A stretch of 64,000 nucleotides of DNA from Sipunculus nudus (GCA_026874595.1 CM049318.1:30908956-30972955), one strand, 5' to 3'; shown: positions 13,997 through 28,932, counted from the first letter of the stretch. Program-made: numbers and translations. Notes: a model not told the origin generated them from the letters alone.

Positions 13997-14934
13997 AGTA
14001 ATATATATTCCATTGCATAATACATCCACATACGTACCTGAATTCAGGTTTGATTAGCTTCTGAATAATATATATCAATAATTACTTCAATTTGGTAAAC
14101 TTGCTAAGACCAAAGAGCTTGAAAGCTACTTCCTTATTAAATCTTTGTGTTTGTTGATGATGTTTACTGACGCATTTCAAAATCGTGCGAATTAATCTTT
14201 TCGTATTAAGAAAGGAGGTGGAACAAGTCTCATGGAAAACTGCATGCTTAAAATACTAGTGAGCTCCGAATGCCCACTCCACTAAACCTATTCCAGTTTG
14301 AAACACTAACTCTATACGACTCTTGTGTAGAGTTTCTTCATAAATTCTAGAAAATGTGACCATCTCTTGGAACTTTAAGGAAAGAAATCGATTCATTCAA
14401 AACCATCAACAGCTTTTTGACATTATTTACCTTTAATGTTATAACTTTACATTATAATAGTACAGATACATCCTTATTTATCTTTAAGCAAACAGTCTGA
14501 GAGTGAGTTGCCATTTGCCCAGTTATACCTTGTAGTGATATAATCCCTATACTGGAACAAAGCGTAATCAGTAATTTGTAAATAAATTAAAATAAAATTA
14601 GAGCCGATTGAATGACAAACTTTTATTTCATTCCCTCCTGAAGGATATGTTGGCAAAAATTAAATGACAACCCATGTTACCTTACTAACTCTGCAAAACA
14701 TTAATATCTTCAGCTTGTCTGACAAATTGTACCATCGCAATTGAAGGCTGTCGTATATTTTTAAATCGTGTATTTATGAATAATTTAATTTTCACCAAAC
14801 TTAGTTGTACGGCAAATATTCCTGATGTACCAATGATAGTGATGAATCTCCTATACTGCTGTAATTTGCTTTGTATTTACACGACTTCCTTGGGTGTGTT
14901 TTCGCCCGGTTTAATTAAGTCATGATTTACAGGT

Positions 14935-15660
14935 AGTAACAGGGAGAACTGAATGAGACTTAAACAAATTTGGTGTTGCAGCCAGATTTAGAAGCAGAGA
15001 TGCACAAGCGTTAACAGGATAGGCGATGAACCCGAATGATTGCGTTGAGGTACAGGATTCTGGTGACGAGTTAGGTTAGCTGTTGTTAAAGTGGCGCAGG
15101 AGAACATTAACTAGAAATAGACCCTAATGAGCTCAAGAGGCTGAGAAAATCAGGCAGAATACAAAGAAACCAAGGAAATAATTCGGATGAAATGCTTGCC
15201 AATTTGTCAAGAGACACAGTTTAGTAAAACCGCCACTAAAATGAACGGATATAAAGCTCCCGCGTTTGGATTAAATCAAATTGATAGGTTTCCTGTAAGA
15301 TTAGCAGCATTTTGGGAGCTCTTCATTTCGTTAGTGGACAATACCGACTAACCAGGCGTTATTATGTTATCATATCTGCAGTAATTTTGGATTGGAGGCT
15401 AAACAGTCTTATATGGGAAATCAACTACAGTAAACAGATTTTACATAGCATGCAAGATATAAGAAGAGAGAGACGTCCGTAAAGAACCTATCTGTGGCTG
15501 CGGTGATTGGGATTAGTTACGTTCTTGCTCTGGACGAAGAGCGCATTGAAGAAGTCATTAGGCTTTCGCTGCTTCCATGAACGGAGCTAGAAACCACACT
15601 ACAGGGAACAGATGCGTGTACCTATTATATTTACTCTGTCTCTTTCCCATTTCTTAACAG
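14935..15660 (+). pseudogene. Gag-like coding relic in tandem copy 3
   Basis: Same block order as copy 2 (FWELF, then DNTD and LSYLQ), but with three stops within 40 codons. It confirms that the block belongs to the repeat unit and decays independently in each copy. Confidence 0.4.
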
Positions 15661-16554
15661 GTAAGAGCGCCGGGTTTAAGGCCACAATCAAAATGGAAGA
15701 GGTTATGAATCAGGATCTTACTATCAGGGAATCAATCTGCTAGAGCGGCTTAATTTGTTTTGCCTTTTTTTACAGCTCTTCAGGGGGTTTGTCTCTGTTT
15801 CTATTCCATTGTTGATCATTTCATCATCGACATCTCCCGAGGAAAAGTTTAAACAGTTATTAAACGTTTTCAAACGAAATCTGTATACAATCACGTTAAA
15901 TCTAATGTTTCCTATAATATTGCGGCAAGATCACATTAAACTTGGTTGAATAATTTCTCATTGCTGTAAATGTTTATCGAGTTTATTTATTTATTTTTTA
16001 TTATTACCCTCCTTTTACAAATTTTATTACACTTTAATTTCTTCATAAATTATAAAACGATGGTGCATTAAACTTTTCTCTGACTGAAAATACCATCAGT
16101 TTAAAAATCATCAACAAAGTACCCATAAAAGCCTGATGTTGGATCTTTTCTTCTTCCCAAAGAAAGTATACATGCATTCAAAGAGGTAAATCCAACCTAT
16201 ATTTATTGCCCTTTGTTTTGTCTTACGATAAAACGTTATGCTGACTGAACATTCACAAAATAAAGGCATGACCAATTTACGTTTTATAAAACAATAAGAA
16301 TGTTGTTGTTGGCTATTCTTCAAATGTAGAGCTTGGCCTTTACAATTAATTTGTTATGCAGCGTTCCGTACTGGAACTTGCGAAAATGCACATACATTGC
16401 TGCTGCGTAAATAGACGCAGCTGCAATTGTCCAAGAAAACTTTTCTCAAGTACACTATGACGATATAATTTAATAACATGTTCACATTCTTTCGTCTTTA
16501 TCAATTAATCATATATATTTAAACCTAATGTTTCTTATGTCTAACTCTTTCTCC

Positions 16555-19500
16555 CATCTCTATTTAACTCTATTTAATTTTAATTAGAGGTTACCATTAC
16601 AGCCCCTTTTACGAGAGCTCCCATTTGTTTCCATAATTATATTTAAACGGCTGGCCATTCAAATGTTATATAATCTCATAGAAAAAACAGGTACAATGAA
16701 CCATGAGTGAATATTGGTACATACCGCATTGAGAAGAAAATCGACAAAACCTATTTTATATCACCATGTTTTAATAGTATTTCTTTTATCCGGTTGATTT
16801 TACCCTCTAGAATGTGGATTGCTGTGAACGTGGAATAGGAACTAGGATAAAATATGCAAATGTTGGTATGAACATTATTTTTTACCTTCAAGATTCCATA
16901 TCCTTTGTACCATTAAGTGGAAAGTTTTAAAAAGAACTAATTCCTAATTAGGTATCATTTAATCTTGCAAATATTAGATTTAACCAAGATAAGCCGTAGC
17001 CCTTTCAAGGTGAATTGCTTAATTCGAATACCTCCGTTATATCATATGTAAATGTCACTTAATTAATCATGATTGTGTCAATCGTAAATATATATAAATA
17101 TGTTGATTTCACATGGTTCGTAATAATATACTGTTAGAGTGTTAGAGTGAAGTGGTCGCAGTTAATTTAATGATAGTTTACCAGGGTGCAATTATTTTAT
17201 GTTAAATGAGTGAACCATAAACATATGTATGATATATTGTATATAAACTTATTAATATGCTGTCAGAGCAAGAATATCCAACTTCTGTGGAGACTGGAGA
17301 GAATAACTTAACTTTGTCTCTGTCCAGTAGATATTAGTACTTCTATACATCATGTATACGATTCTCTAATTAGCTTAACTTGTTGTCTGTATCGGTCTAT
17401 GTGTCCCCCTGTATTATAGTATTATAAAGACCTCAGCAAAGAATAAACTGTGGCTGTGATCTATTGTTTGACGCATGTACGCGGTAGGTACTCGGTATCA
17501 ATTACGGGTATGTCAATAAAATCAATCTGAAGATCTGTGCGTGACAATGAGTCGTAAAAATATGTCAAAAAGGAACGGACAAATAAATGCCGTCGTTCAA
17601 ATTATTTAACTGTCCACGCAATCTTCAGAGGTTTATATTAAAATAAACACTATTCCTGTTCAAATAAAATCCGTGGTACATAACACGTGGTACATACAAT
17701 TTTATAAAAACAAACATCCTTATCTTGTGAACGAAGTGTTTATCTTATGTCACTTTTTTTAAAATCAATCATTGCAAGCTGGGCTCCTGAATAATACTGA
17801 TCATTTCGCTCTGTTACTGTTTAGCAAACTTGCAAATACCAAGAAGTTTAAAAGGGAATTCGTCCATATTGAACCTAAGTGTTTCTTTTTATGTTTATAC
17901 TGACGCATTCCAAACACATACGAATTGATCTTTCTGTGATAAAAAAAAAGTGGAACAGGTCTAGTGGAAAAGCAGTTTATAAACTGTTTACAAATTAAAA
18001 AAAAATAAAAACAACCGATTCAAAATTATTTTTGAACACCTACAGGAGGGAGTTGAGGCCAGAAGTAAATGACCACGAAATTTGGATTATAGACTCTGTA
18101 ATCGGTTTTACCTTTAGCTTGCATAACATTTTTTATCCCGTTATTGAGAGGTTGTTGTATTATTAAGTTCGTATAGTTTTAATAACACTTTTCCCCAAGG
18201 CGTCGTTGTACGGCACATATTCATGTTTACATTTTCCTGATTCCTGATTACCCTTATTTGTTGGGCACATTGCCCAGGAAAACACATTCTAGCAGACATT
18301 GATGATGATCTAGTGGATTATTGTTCGCAGGGGCGATTGTCTTCGTAATCTTTGATTAAAGACACTCGGTCTTATAAAATGTTTTAGATGAATAGGTAGG
18401 GTAAATATAGTAGCGCCACCCGGCTTGTTGCATGGGTTTTGAGGTTTGTTCATGATTTAAAACACCCGTCAGAAATTCATCGGGAAGATCTTGGTCATAG
18501 CGAGATATCAGGCGCTAAGAATCTTTGGTCCAGATACACAGAGTAACTAGCTAATTTTAAGAACGTTAGGGACATTAGAAAAGGTTAAACGGTTCATAAA
18601 TGTTGGGGCTAGACTAAACCGTTTTTCCCAAGCCGGGATGATACGATTAAAGGGTAGAGTGCAACAGTCAAGCACCATATCAGTAAATCGAAAAAACACT
18701 GGGCAGAAAAAAAAAAAATAAAGCACCAGCTTGTGCAACGGAAGCACGCCTGTATGAATGTCGTTACTTCGACTCTCAGGAACATTTACTGGATTGACGT
18801 GTAGAGGCGCCCCGCAAAGACTGTCAAAGGCAAATGTATCCATGGACAAAGGCATAACGCTCAATCAAGTACCCAACCAGTAGCTCCCTTTCGTGATATA
18901 GGTGTTCGACGGGCTTCATCCTTTACAATATTTGGCCTCGATTACGCACAACCTCTCTACTATTAAGACCTTACTCAGAGATAAATGTATATTCCTCTGT
19001 CCACTCGTGCCATAGTGAGGTCTCTGCATCTCAAGTTGAGAGATTGAATCTACATATTTTTATGTTAGCTCTTAGGATTTTCGTCAGCCAGATGAGGTTA
19101 ACCTAGTGTCATATACTCCAACAGTGCAAAGATTTTATGTAGTAAAAAGAAGTATGCTAAAATTAATGAAATGTTTCGGGCCAATTAATCTTTAGTTAAA
19201 ATTCATTACCACCAGATCCTGATATTGGGAGGGGGAGGGGTGAGTGGAGGGGGATTCGTGAAAGCATTCCGTCCATTAAAGAAGTAATTGGTCTCTCGCT
19301 GCCTTGTTAAGCGAAGCTAGAAAACCCACACTGCATGAAATAGAAGCATGTATTAATTCGTGACCCATTAACTTTTGTTGGAAACGAATTGGAAAGAGCG
19401 TTTCTTCTGTTTCAGTCCCATTTTGTATTAGGTAAGAGAACCAGATTTCAGGCCATGATCTCTAAAATAGACCCAGATCTACCTGTCAGTGTATAAAACT

Positions 19501-20200
19501 GTCAAGAGCAGCTAAATTTATGTTGGTCCTTGTGAAAAAGATTTTTTTTTATTAGATATCTGCCACCAACAGTCAATAAGTTTATAACCAAAGGTGATAT
19601 AAGGAAAGGTGCATCGTCTCGATTAGGAAAGACATTGTTCCACGCATGAAATGGCCATTGAGGTTGGTAACTCAAGTATTCCGGATAGTAATGTGGTCAT
19701 GCGTAGTGCTTAACTCAGAACAGCTAAAGAATTCTTAACTCGGCCAATTCAAAGGCTGCATGACTTGAAAGTAAACTTGCAGAGTAGTGTTTCAAGAGCC
19801 ACTGACCCTGTCAATGAAAATTCTAACACTGTAAGCTTTCTGAAAGTCGGATACGGTAGTAACCAGCCTATCAAAACCGATCGAGAGATCGTTGAGATTA
19901 CGCATGCCAAAGCGTTGTTAAGCATGTTTATTGTTTAGATTTAAATGATTCAATATTTATTCTTGGATACACTTGACTGTTGTTTTTCCTTCCATAAGTT
20001 ATGTAATATTTATCATATCTAAACAAAACATTATTGTCAGAGCTGATTGCACAACAAAATATACCACTACATGTAATTAAAATATGAACAACTCAGGATT
20101 GGTTACAATAGGCATTTTAATCTGCTTAATATAATACTAAGTTAACTTTTCTAGCAAGGGACAATATCATTATGAGAATTGTTTTTTAGAACTATAGAAG
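16555..20200. repeat. Tandem unit, copy 4 (5' truncated)
   Basis: Enters the unit in the middle (ggttaccattacagcccctt matches the section at 11.55 kb), then has gtgttagagtgaagtggtcg at 17.15 kb and cgaagctagaaaacccac at 19.31 kb (cggagctagaaaacacac in copy 2). The most diverged copy; it has a private stretch around 18.54-18.87 kb. Confidence 0.65.
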
Positions 20201-22063
20201 AGCTTAACTATTAACTATGAATTATATAGTCTAGGCAAGCTTGAAAGGTGGGTGGTGAAGGACACTCCACAAGGTGGGTGGAATGTTACCGATGACAGCC
20301 TAATACAGCTTGACTTTGTTTTGTCTTTGGTATTGTAATTCATACGATAGAAGCAAACACGTTTTAACTCATATATGTCTGTTTAAAAATGGTTTTCTCT
20401 GACCTTTTCCACTTACATCTACTTTGCTTTCAAACACAATCTATATTACAACTTTCTTAACGGTTATGCCACGTTTGTTATAACTAATTCAGTTGCCATG
20501 CTCTCCTGTTTGTGCGACAAAGAACCACGGCAGTAGGAAAACGACGTGATCTAAGCGCTCTAGCCCTTTTGAAAGACCCAATCATTGTTCAGTACATGTA
20601 GGTATGTCATTGGATACTATAGTTGTATGCATGCTGAAGTAAAGCAGGTGAGATGGCAAAAATCATAAAATGAAAACAGGCCTGATATGTTAAAAGGTCA
20701 GAGAATTATACTGTCTTACACAACATTATAAATCATTAAATTATCGTTTTATGAAATTTGATTTACTGCGGTCAAATGCCAAGGTCAGGGTCACCGAATA
20801 AACACAAAAAGAGGGTTTCCTTCATTTCTTTGTCAAAATAATCATAGACACAAAAACTGTAGTTCATTTTGTTTGCATTCCTTTGCCTTTCCTTTCGCAA
20901 CCTAATTGCGCCGGCTATTGTTACCATGGTTACGTAATTTTTTTTAACAAATCATAAAATTCGAAATTTATCCCTAACGAACCTCATTTTTCAATTCATA
21001 GGGGTTTAGTTTTTGCACCGGATAGTGTTTAACAGGCTTTTAGCGATATTTATACAAGTCTTAAATCATTTTTTCGTCAAATGAGCCCTTTCGACATATC
21101 ATTAAATGCGACCCATAGGACACAATTTAAAAGCAAAGGTTCTAAAATTGATACAATTTATGTTATTCTATAATATCTCAATTTTTACTTGTCAAAAGAA
21201 GCCACGAGAGGGCGTTGTACATGTTATACAATATGTTATATGTTGTGCCAATGTAACCAAACGATACAATTTCAACAATCTCTGAAAATGTCTTTAATGT
21301 ATTCTCCCGTAAAGGTCAGGAGAATGCTCAGGTGAACATGGGACGCCACCTTCATCTTATATACAAAGGGAACTATAAAATAGATTCAAACGTTATTCTA
21401 AATTCTTATATTGGACATACTTGGGGATCCAAAAATACCTTTATCATTAAGGCCAAGAGGGGGTGCACGGCGATCCTTTCTAGCCCATGGTTTATTACTT
21501 TGTTCTCTTAACGCCCTGAGCCCTGTATCTCGTTAATCACATCTGAAAGAGTTCATTTAACGCAATAGTGATGGAATGATGAGCTTGTTTTTCCCATATT
21601 TTTATTGTAAACGTGTTATTTGTGGCCAATTTGACAACTGATAAACAATGAGACATGAGGTCACTAGCTGGATTTTGAGAGATCAAGCCAGTCACGTAAC
21701 ATTTTATTAATTTTATCAGTATTTTTTATTTATATGTAGATGTCCGTGTTAAACAAGTTAAGATAACGACCTGTGGATATATGAACGCCCTTAAACCACC
21801 TACCATCACTAATAGACACACGTGGATTGAAAATATTTTCTTTATTTAACATACGTAAAAAAATCATCATAGGCCTCTTTAAGAGGTTAGCACGGTGATT
21901 ATAATGTGCCACTTGAATACGGTGCAGAACAAAAGTGATAATAGTAATTGGATTCCAGTGATCGCTTGTTATATATCTATCTACATTTACTCTTTGTACA
22001 GCACATAAAGAAGCATCCCAGAAAACAGTGGAGTCCTTGCTTTCAACCATCTACCAAATCTGC

Positions 22064-22119
<56 letters not shown>

Positions 22120-23073
22120 AATGTATATTCATATTTATTTTAAATCAACATTTAGTCGTCAATGTTTTTGGAGAAAATATTTACATAACTGACAGGTGAC
22201 ACTTGAAATATTTACACATATATTTTATTTTTAATATTGTTGTATACACAGAAAAATACTGCAATCACACAGAATGCTGGCAACTGCGAATACATTGTCA
22301 AAATGCTCCAAAAGAAAGCAGCAGCAAACATCATTCATTCTCCAAAGAAGCTCATGTAAAAGCATATGATTTTTTTTCGTTATATCTTTGGGCAATGAAC
22401 ATGTGATTTATTAAATATCAACTAAACGACTATAATTACTGGTTTAAGATTATTTTAATTATCAACAACGAGAAAGGTATTAATACATTGTTTGACACTG
22501 GAATCTTAAGATTTAGTTACGTCAACAACGGCTGGTTTGCGTGTAGACGTATATGACGTGTTAGTTTCCTTCATATGATCTCGACTGTGTGAAACTCGAG
22601 GTATAAATCATAGAGACAGATAAGGTTTTTTATATACACAAATTTACATAGACACAACTTGATGCTTCCTTCAAATATCAGCGTATTTAGATTAACTTCC
22701 TCCATAGCACAGTTAATGGTGTCAGAAGGTGGGCATCTATTAAACATGTACTTATCGTGTATCTTGTTTGAACAAATCATACTGAAGTGCTCGTCCAGCT
22801 ACAGAAACAAACAGCCTTATCTTTAATGGACCATGTTTTTGTATATCGGCAATTTACCTGACTTTGTACCTGCCTTGCGTACTAACATAATTCCTCAATA
22901 ATTGTGTACATATGCACGTACATGTGGTTATAAGTGGTGTTAACATTAAAACGTAGGTACTAATGAACGACCAATTAATCCACCTGCATATCCGAATATG
23001 TCTAGACACTTTCTGCATATACCTCAATAACCTTTATACCCGATGAAGATGAGGGGTAACACGCACACATACA

Positions 23074-23114
<41 letters not shown>

Positions 23115-24510
23115 TGTGTGTTACCCTTTTAACAAGAGCCCTTCATAGAATTATTTGCTTTGGATATGAACATTACCGACATTTATATGTTGACATATTA
23201 TGTAATAAAATATGTCATATTGGAGAGGATACCTGTATAAGGGTGTATGAATTATGAGATGAACCACATGAAAAAGCAATATTCAGATAATAATAAAACA
23301 ATAGTTTTATTCACACAGTTGTTTGATATTCGGTTTTCATACATATTAACCCGACTCCTTTTTATGCAAATACCGTATACTCACCTACGCCTGGACAGCA
23401 CAAAGTGTGACAGACCACAGGCTCTACTAAAAATTCAAATGAATCGATATGACGCGTAGCAAGCTAACAAGTCATGGCAATATACTTATACAGAGAAAAT
23501 TGAAACAAAAATTTGGAAATCAAATCAGCATTTATATCACAGCAATGAGTTTCCTTTCATATCAACTAAATCATGTAAGCATGTTCAATCCAATAAGGGT
23601 GCGTTTCCCGTTTATTTATTAATGAGTAACAAAGGGATAACCGCTTGCTCATCGCAGGATATGTTTCAGCCACTCGAAACGTAAACTTCCCTGGTTTTAA
23701 ATGCATTCAATCCTTTACTCCTCCTACATGTATATCACAACACGCGTGAGAATGTCAAATCACAGTGCCAGGACAACTAGATCTTGGTAGACAGCAGTCG
23801 TATTCACTCTAAAAACTTTCCCCAATATCTGCCTCTGTTAATGTTGATGTCATTATTAATCTCTATGTTATATTAGTTCTAATATTATGATAACATCATA
23901 TATAATCTTTCAAATGATTATACTAATACTATCATAAATGTTAATGATTATTTACGAGCCCCTTCTATTTTTCTTTTCACTCAGCACAAGTTTAAAGACA
24001 CTGATTCCCTCTACAGTATTTCATCAAATTTATTCAAAAACCGGTCAAATATTTACCTACGTTGGAGCTAGATCAATGGCATATGGGGATTTTAATATTA
24101 CATTTAGACCTTGAAAATTCTCATTTGAAGAGACTTTAAACGTATTTGACTAAATAAAGCAGGGGAAAGGCAATTAGAGATAAGCCGGCCACAGTAGGCG
24201 TATATTATTAAGTAGAAAACGCACTGACTTTTACCATTAAGAACATTGAAAATAAACCATCACCAGTATAGTTTAGAATTTGCCACGTATATACCATGTT
24301 TTCATAAATGTCTCTATACATAAATTATGTTACTCTAATTAAAGCATGAGAATAAAGATACACATAGCACCAGAGTGGTCATAACAATATACTTTTCACC
24401 TTATTTAAATATTATTTAAATCAATTCGGGAGAGCACACTCTTTTTTTCTGTAATTATTAAATGTCACGTAGGCTGAACATGCAATAAAAGCTGTTCCTT
24501 GGGTAATTTA
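20200..24510. other. Region 3' of the phosphatase gene; no gene recognised
   Basis: Contains a (CT)n run at 22.06-22.12 kb and a (TA)n run at 23.07-23.11 kb. No coding exon with splice sites was found on either strand. Confidence 0.5.
22065..22116. repeat. (CT)n microsatellite
   Basis: Uninterrupted CT dinucleotides over about 52 bases, downstream of the phosphatase gene. Confidence 0.95.
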
Positions 24511-24514
24511 CAGT

Positions 24515-24589
24515 TCACTTAAAATTTGCATACATGCTGAATGAACTAATGTACTCATGCGCCGCTTGGTGGAGCCATGCGTATTGCTC
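24515..24589 (-). CDS. Exon 25: C-terminus of D2 and stop
   Basis: Acceptor ttttcttgcag; 24 codons EQYAWLHQAAHEYISSFSMY then ANFK and TGA. 'E-Q-Y-x-x-L-H-x-A-A-x-E-Y' is the final helix of receptor PTP D2 domains. No AATAAA was recognised just downstream, so the transcript end is undefined. Confidence 0.9.
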   Translation of the reverse strand, partial: EQYAWLHQAAHEYISSFSMYANFK

Positions 24590-27500
24590 CTGCAAGAAAA
24601 CATATATATATATATATAATATCATTGTTTCCGACTGTTTCTCAATCTATAATCACATGTATAACTCTTTGTTTGATGAAGCTCGTTTCCTACATACCTG
24701 ATTCATAATAAACAGTGGTTGGCTCTTCCTTATGGTCTGCACCGCGTGAAATACGTCCACCTCCTGTTCTCTCTCGATTTTGTCACAAACATGACACAGG
24801 CCGAGGTAAAGTCCTGTCTCTGATGCACCATTTCTAGAAACAAGTGTGCATAGAAAATGGTCATATTCCTTATGGGTCGACTCCTCAGAATCATATCATT
24901 ATCTTAAAAGTCAAAAGTAATATCTTTATGAAATGCATCCAGGAGACATTTTATTTCTGTTTAAAAAAAAGGTTATTTTTTTTTAAATGTGCACACTGCC
25001 GTACTTCAAAATATCTATAACCTGTTTCACAACAGATAATCTGTTAATGGCACAACAGGATTATATTCACTGCCTACAGATACTTATTCGGTTTTCCTGT
25101 CGCTAAGACGTGGATAATAGGGTTACTTATGAAAAGGCAAAAGAGCATGTCGTTCAAAACACGATGTCATGTATACAATCCCATCTTGTAATAGATTGTT
25201 CATGCAACTGGCCCTTGGTTAAGCCTGTGGGCACTGTAATCGTTACATACAGTGTACGGTGACCCATTTGGGCTATGACCCAAAAACAATAGGTGCCTCC
25301 TGAGATATGTAGGAATAGTGCATAATTAACCGGTTGTTCCTAGCCTCTAAGTGCTCAAAGCCCTTTTGCGTCAACATATATGTGTATATGTATATGTCTG
25401 TGATTCAACTAATCAGTGAAATTCGTCTTTGAACTATTTTTGCCTACATTATGTAATTAAGGCGGTGTGCGCCGATATACTTACAAACAGTGTACAATTA
25501 TACGATTGTCTTCGGATTCCTGCTGCCAGCCCTTGACTTCCTCAAACAAAGACAATAGAGTTACTGCAGCTGGAAGAGTGCCGGGTATCCATCCCTTTAC
25601 TTGGAACTGCTTCACCTTTTTCTCCTCTCTCTTACATAAATAAAACATATGTTAAACATTGCATCAATATGGTTATTTACGAATGAAAATAAATATATTA
25701 TGACACGTGTACACTTCATCACTGTTGTAATGGACATAATCTGTTACATTATGTTGATCAAAGAAGTCATACATTCTAAGGTAAAATATACCCATTGAAG
25801 TTTGGTAAATTGGTTAAATAAATCTGATTTGGATTCTTTATTTGCAGTAGTAATATTCTACCTCGTTTTTATATCTGAAATGTTAACAAAACTGCCGTAA
25901 GTTACGATATCATTTTTAGAGAGGCATATCCCTTTGATTATATTTGCAAAAAAAAAAGATAAAAATGCAAACTTTTTTTTTTCGATGTTTACAAATGAGG
26001 TAGCATAAGTAGCACCTTATATTTCAATTGTAGCTCCCTTCTAATGTAACCATTGTGCTCCGTTTCAGTCCATACACATACACTGAAGGGTCCGATCTGA
26101 TCTTCCATTTCACTCCAATAATTTGGACAAGCCTTCATACGGTACAGACATTGCATTTATGACATGTATATTATTATGTGATTGCACATTAGCTACATGA
26201 TCTAAGGAGACATATTCAACACATTATTTTATTTTACCAGTTAAAGAAATATTTATTTTTATATATGTTGATGTATGTATGTGTACCGTTGAATAGCATC
26301 AGTGCCGAATCAAATTTTAAATCTTAGCAACGCATCCTATCTTCTCTCTGTTCCATACTTACACTATATTCTCTCAAATCTATTGATATATAGATTGTTT
26401 TAAAGAAGAGTGGTGTCGACATCAACAAATGCTTGAACATTTGGCATAATATTCATTTGATGAACAGCATTCCTTATACACTTAGAATTCAATTAACTAT
26501 TTTGTGTATAACCTCACCTCTTCATTCCCTGTGTCATTGAGTGCAATTATCGTGTTGCATTCATAGTCTAGAACCATCCGCCAAAGATCTACCACAGTAG
26601 ACAGCAGCGGGCTCTGAGTCGCGATATAAGCATGTTTCTTCTGATAACCCTGTGAGACAAAGTTGCGACAAGATGTACTGGTTTCCAGATTTTAACAATT
26701 GGCATCAAATGGCCTCAAAATGTTTCATTGGTTTCATAAAGCATGAACGCTTTGGAATTAAGACCTACCAGGATGGAATATACATTTAAACTCACGTGCA
26801 CGAAAACGGCATTGATATAGTCGTTGGAACCACTTGCTGGTGTCATAAGGATAGGACGCCAGTTTGCGCTTGGCACAACATCAAGTGACCTATTCTTGTG
26901 ATAATTTTCTTCTTTTTCCGCATCATTAGGGGTGTTGGCAGGGGGCGTTATTTTTTCAAGCATCTAACAATACATGGATAAATACTGGGGAAAATGGAAT
27001 AATCCGAATATTAATGACTGTACCTTACAGTCCCTGATCACAAATAAAACAATCTGCACATTTTTATGTTAGTTTCTTATACATATCGTGTATGATTTTC
27101 TAGTCATCCTATATAAAGATAAACAGGTACATTAAGTGTTAATAAGTTATACACTGTTTTTCTTCATTTTCTTCATAACATTCCCACTCACTTTGTATTG
27201 TTTAACTAAAGATTTCTTGTTATCACTGGATATGAACCCATCGAAGCTGGCCACGTCGTACACGGTCTTTCCGCAGTGTAGCGCCTCTAGGACACTCTCA
27301 TGTATAAACACGTACTGATCCTGCACATAATTATTTCACAGAAAAGTTAATAACTATTTTTATCTCATTTTTATCTCAATTTCGGGTTTGAGTCACTCGT
27401 TTTAAAAATTTGATTTCTAAATCAGTCTTATAAATACACAATTTTACCATTGAAATCAACTGTATATTTGCACTCACTAAACTCTGAACCATGTTAACCC

Positions 27501-28932
27501 TGTCTTTTCTCATCCGTTTGACACATTCATATACGTTGATGTGACCCTCCTGCTTTGCCTGTTCCAGTAAATAATCCACAACCAAAAATGTCCCAGTCCG
27601 CCCGACACCAGCACTACAAGGAAAGATTTTAAATACAACATTTCAAGGGTGTAATACTCTATATTTCATTTACACGACATAAATATATATACACATAAGC
27701 CGGAAAGGCCAGTGAACTATTAGCAAGGGTTGACGATCGTTCAATAAAAATGCCTCAGTTTACCCGGTAAAAGACTACCTCATATCAGCATTTGATATTA
27801 AGCCAGTAAAAAAGTCAACGGGATTTTTCCCTTTTACTTTTGATGTGTGGAAAGCATTTCTTTACATATGGGAAAGGATCCTAGGGATTATGTGTATCTA
27901 CATGTACTCAAACATGTGAGGTTCAATCTTCATGTATTCATCGCGTTAAGATTGAAAACACCTTGCGCTCAGGTAAAAAAAAATGTTTATAAGAAAAATA
28001 AAGCATTGCGAACATAACCCTATACTCTATACTTCCCGGCGCATTTGAAAAAAATCCATTTACATTTTATTTCACTTGCATATCACATTTTTTAACAAAA
28101 CATGTCAATATTTAATTGTCGTGAATAAAATAATTCATAAGAACATGAATGAGGTGACTTGCCTGCAGTGAACAAGAGTCGGTCCTACCTCAGGGTTGAA
28201 GCTTCTCTTTGCTCTTTGGTGGAAGTCCAAGAATGCAGCTGGGCTTTCGGGAACCCCATGATCAGGCCAGGAGATGTATTGTAAATGTAAGATGCTATGC
28301 GTAGCACCATCCTATCGGGAAATGTATGCACAGTCAGTGAAAGGGTTTTACTGGTGAAAGATAAGAAATTCCCATCCGTCTCAGATACCGATTTATTTTT
28401 CTTGTGACGATAAGTATGCCGTTAAAAATATATTGAACCTTTATAGCAACCGCTTATCAATATATGTAAATGATTGAACTCCGATTTACATTGAAGTATT
28501 GATATTGTACCTTCTCAAGCTGCAGTTTACGTACAACATAGTGAGAGAACGTTTGTTCCATCTGTTTGGTCACTATAATTCCATTATATACCATGGGCTC
28601 GCTTGCGATTTTAGAGGGCCAGTACTGGTAACACTTTGCCTATTAATTAAACATTGCATGCTATCAATCTTTGTTTCTGTCAAATATTAAGACAATCCTA
28701 ATTCACATTAAACATTTGAAATCTCATGCGTTAATAAATTATTATAATACTCATATGTATGCAAGACATCAGCATTTAATACGTGACAAATAACACAATA
28801 CAGCTAGCGAAAGTATATGTACGATACACACCTTGTTATTCTCCACGAGATTCGTTACCATGATAATTAGTGGAATGTTTTGCTCCCATACCATTTGAAT
28901 GAAATCAGCAACTGTTTCTTTCACAGGTCCTT

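Larger units (their letters stand above)
10795..16555. repeat. Tandem unit, copy 3, interrupted by a transposon
   Basis: Same order of blocks as copy 2, starting near gctgacaagtgacagcgaga and ending near catatatatttaaacctaat. An extra 1.5 kb between about 12516 and 14045 is absent from the other copies and is treated as an insertion. Confidence 0.72.
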
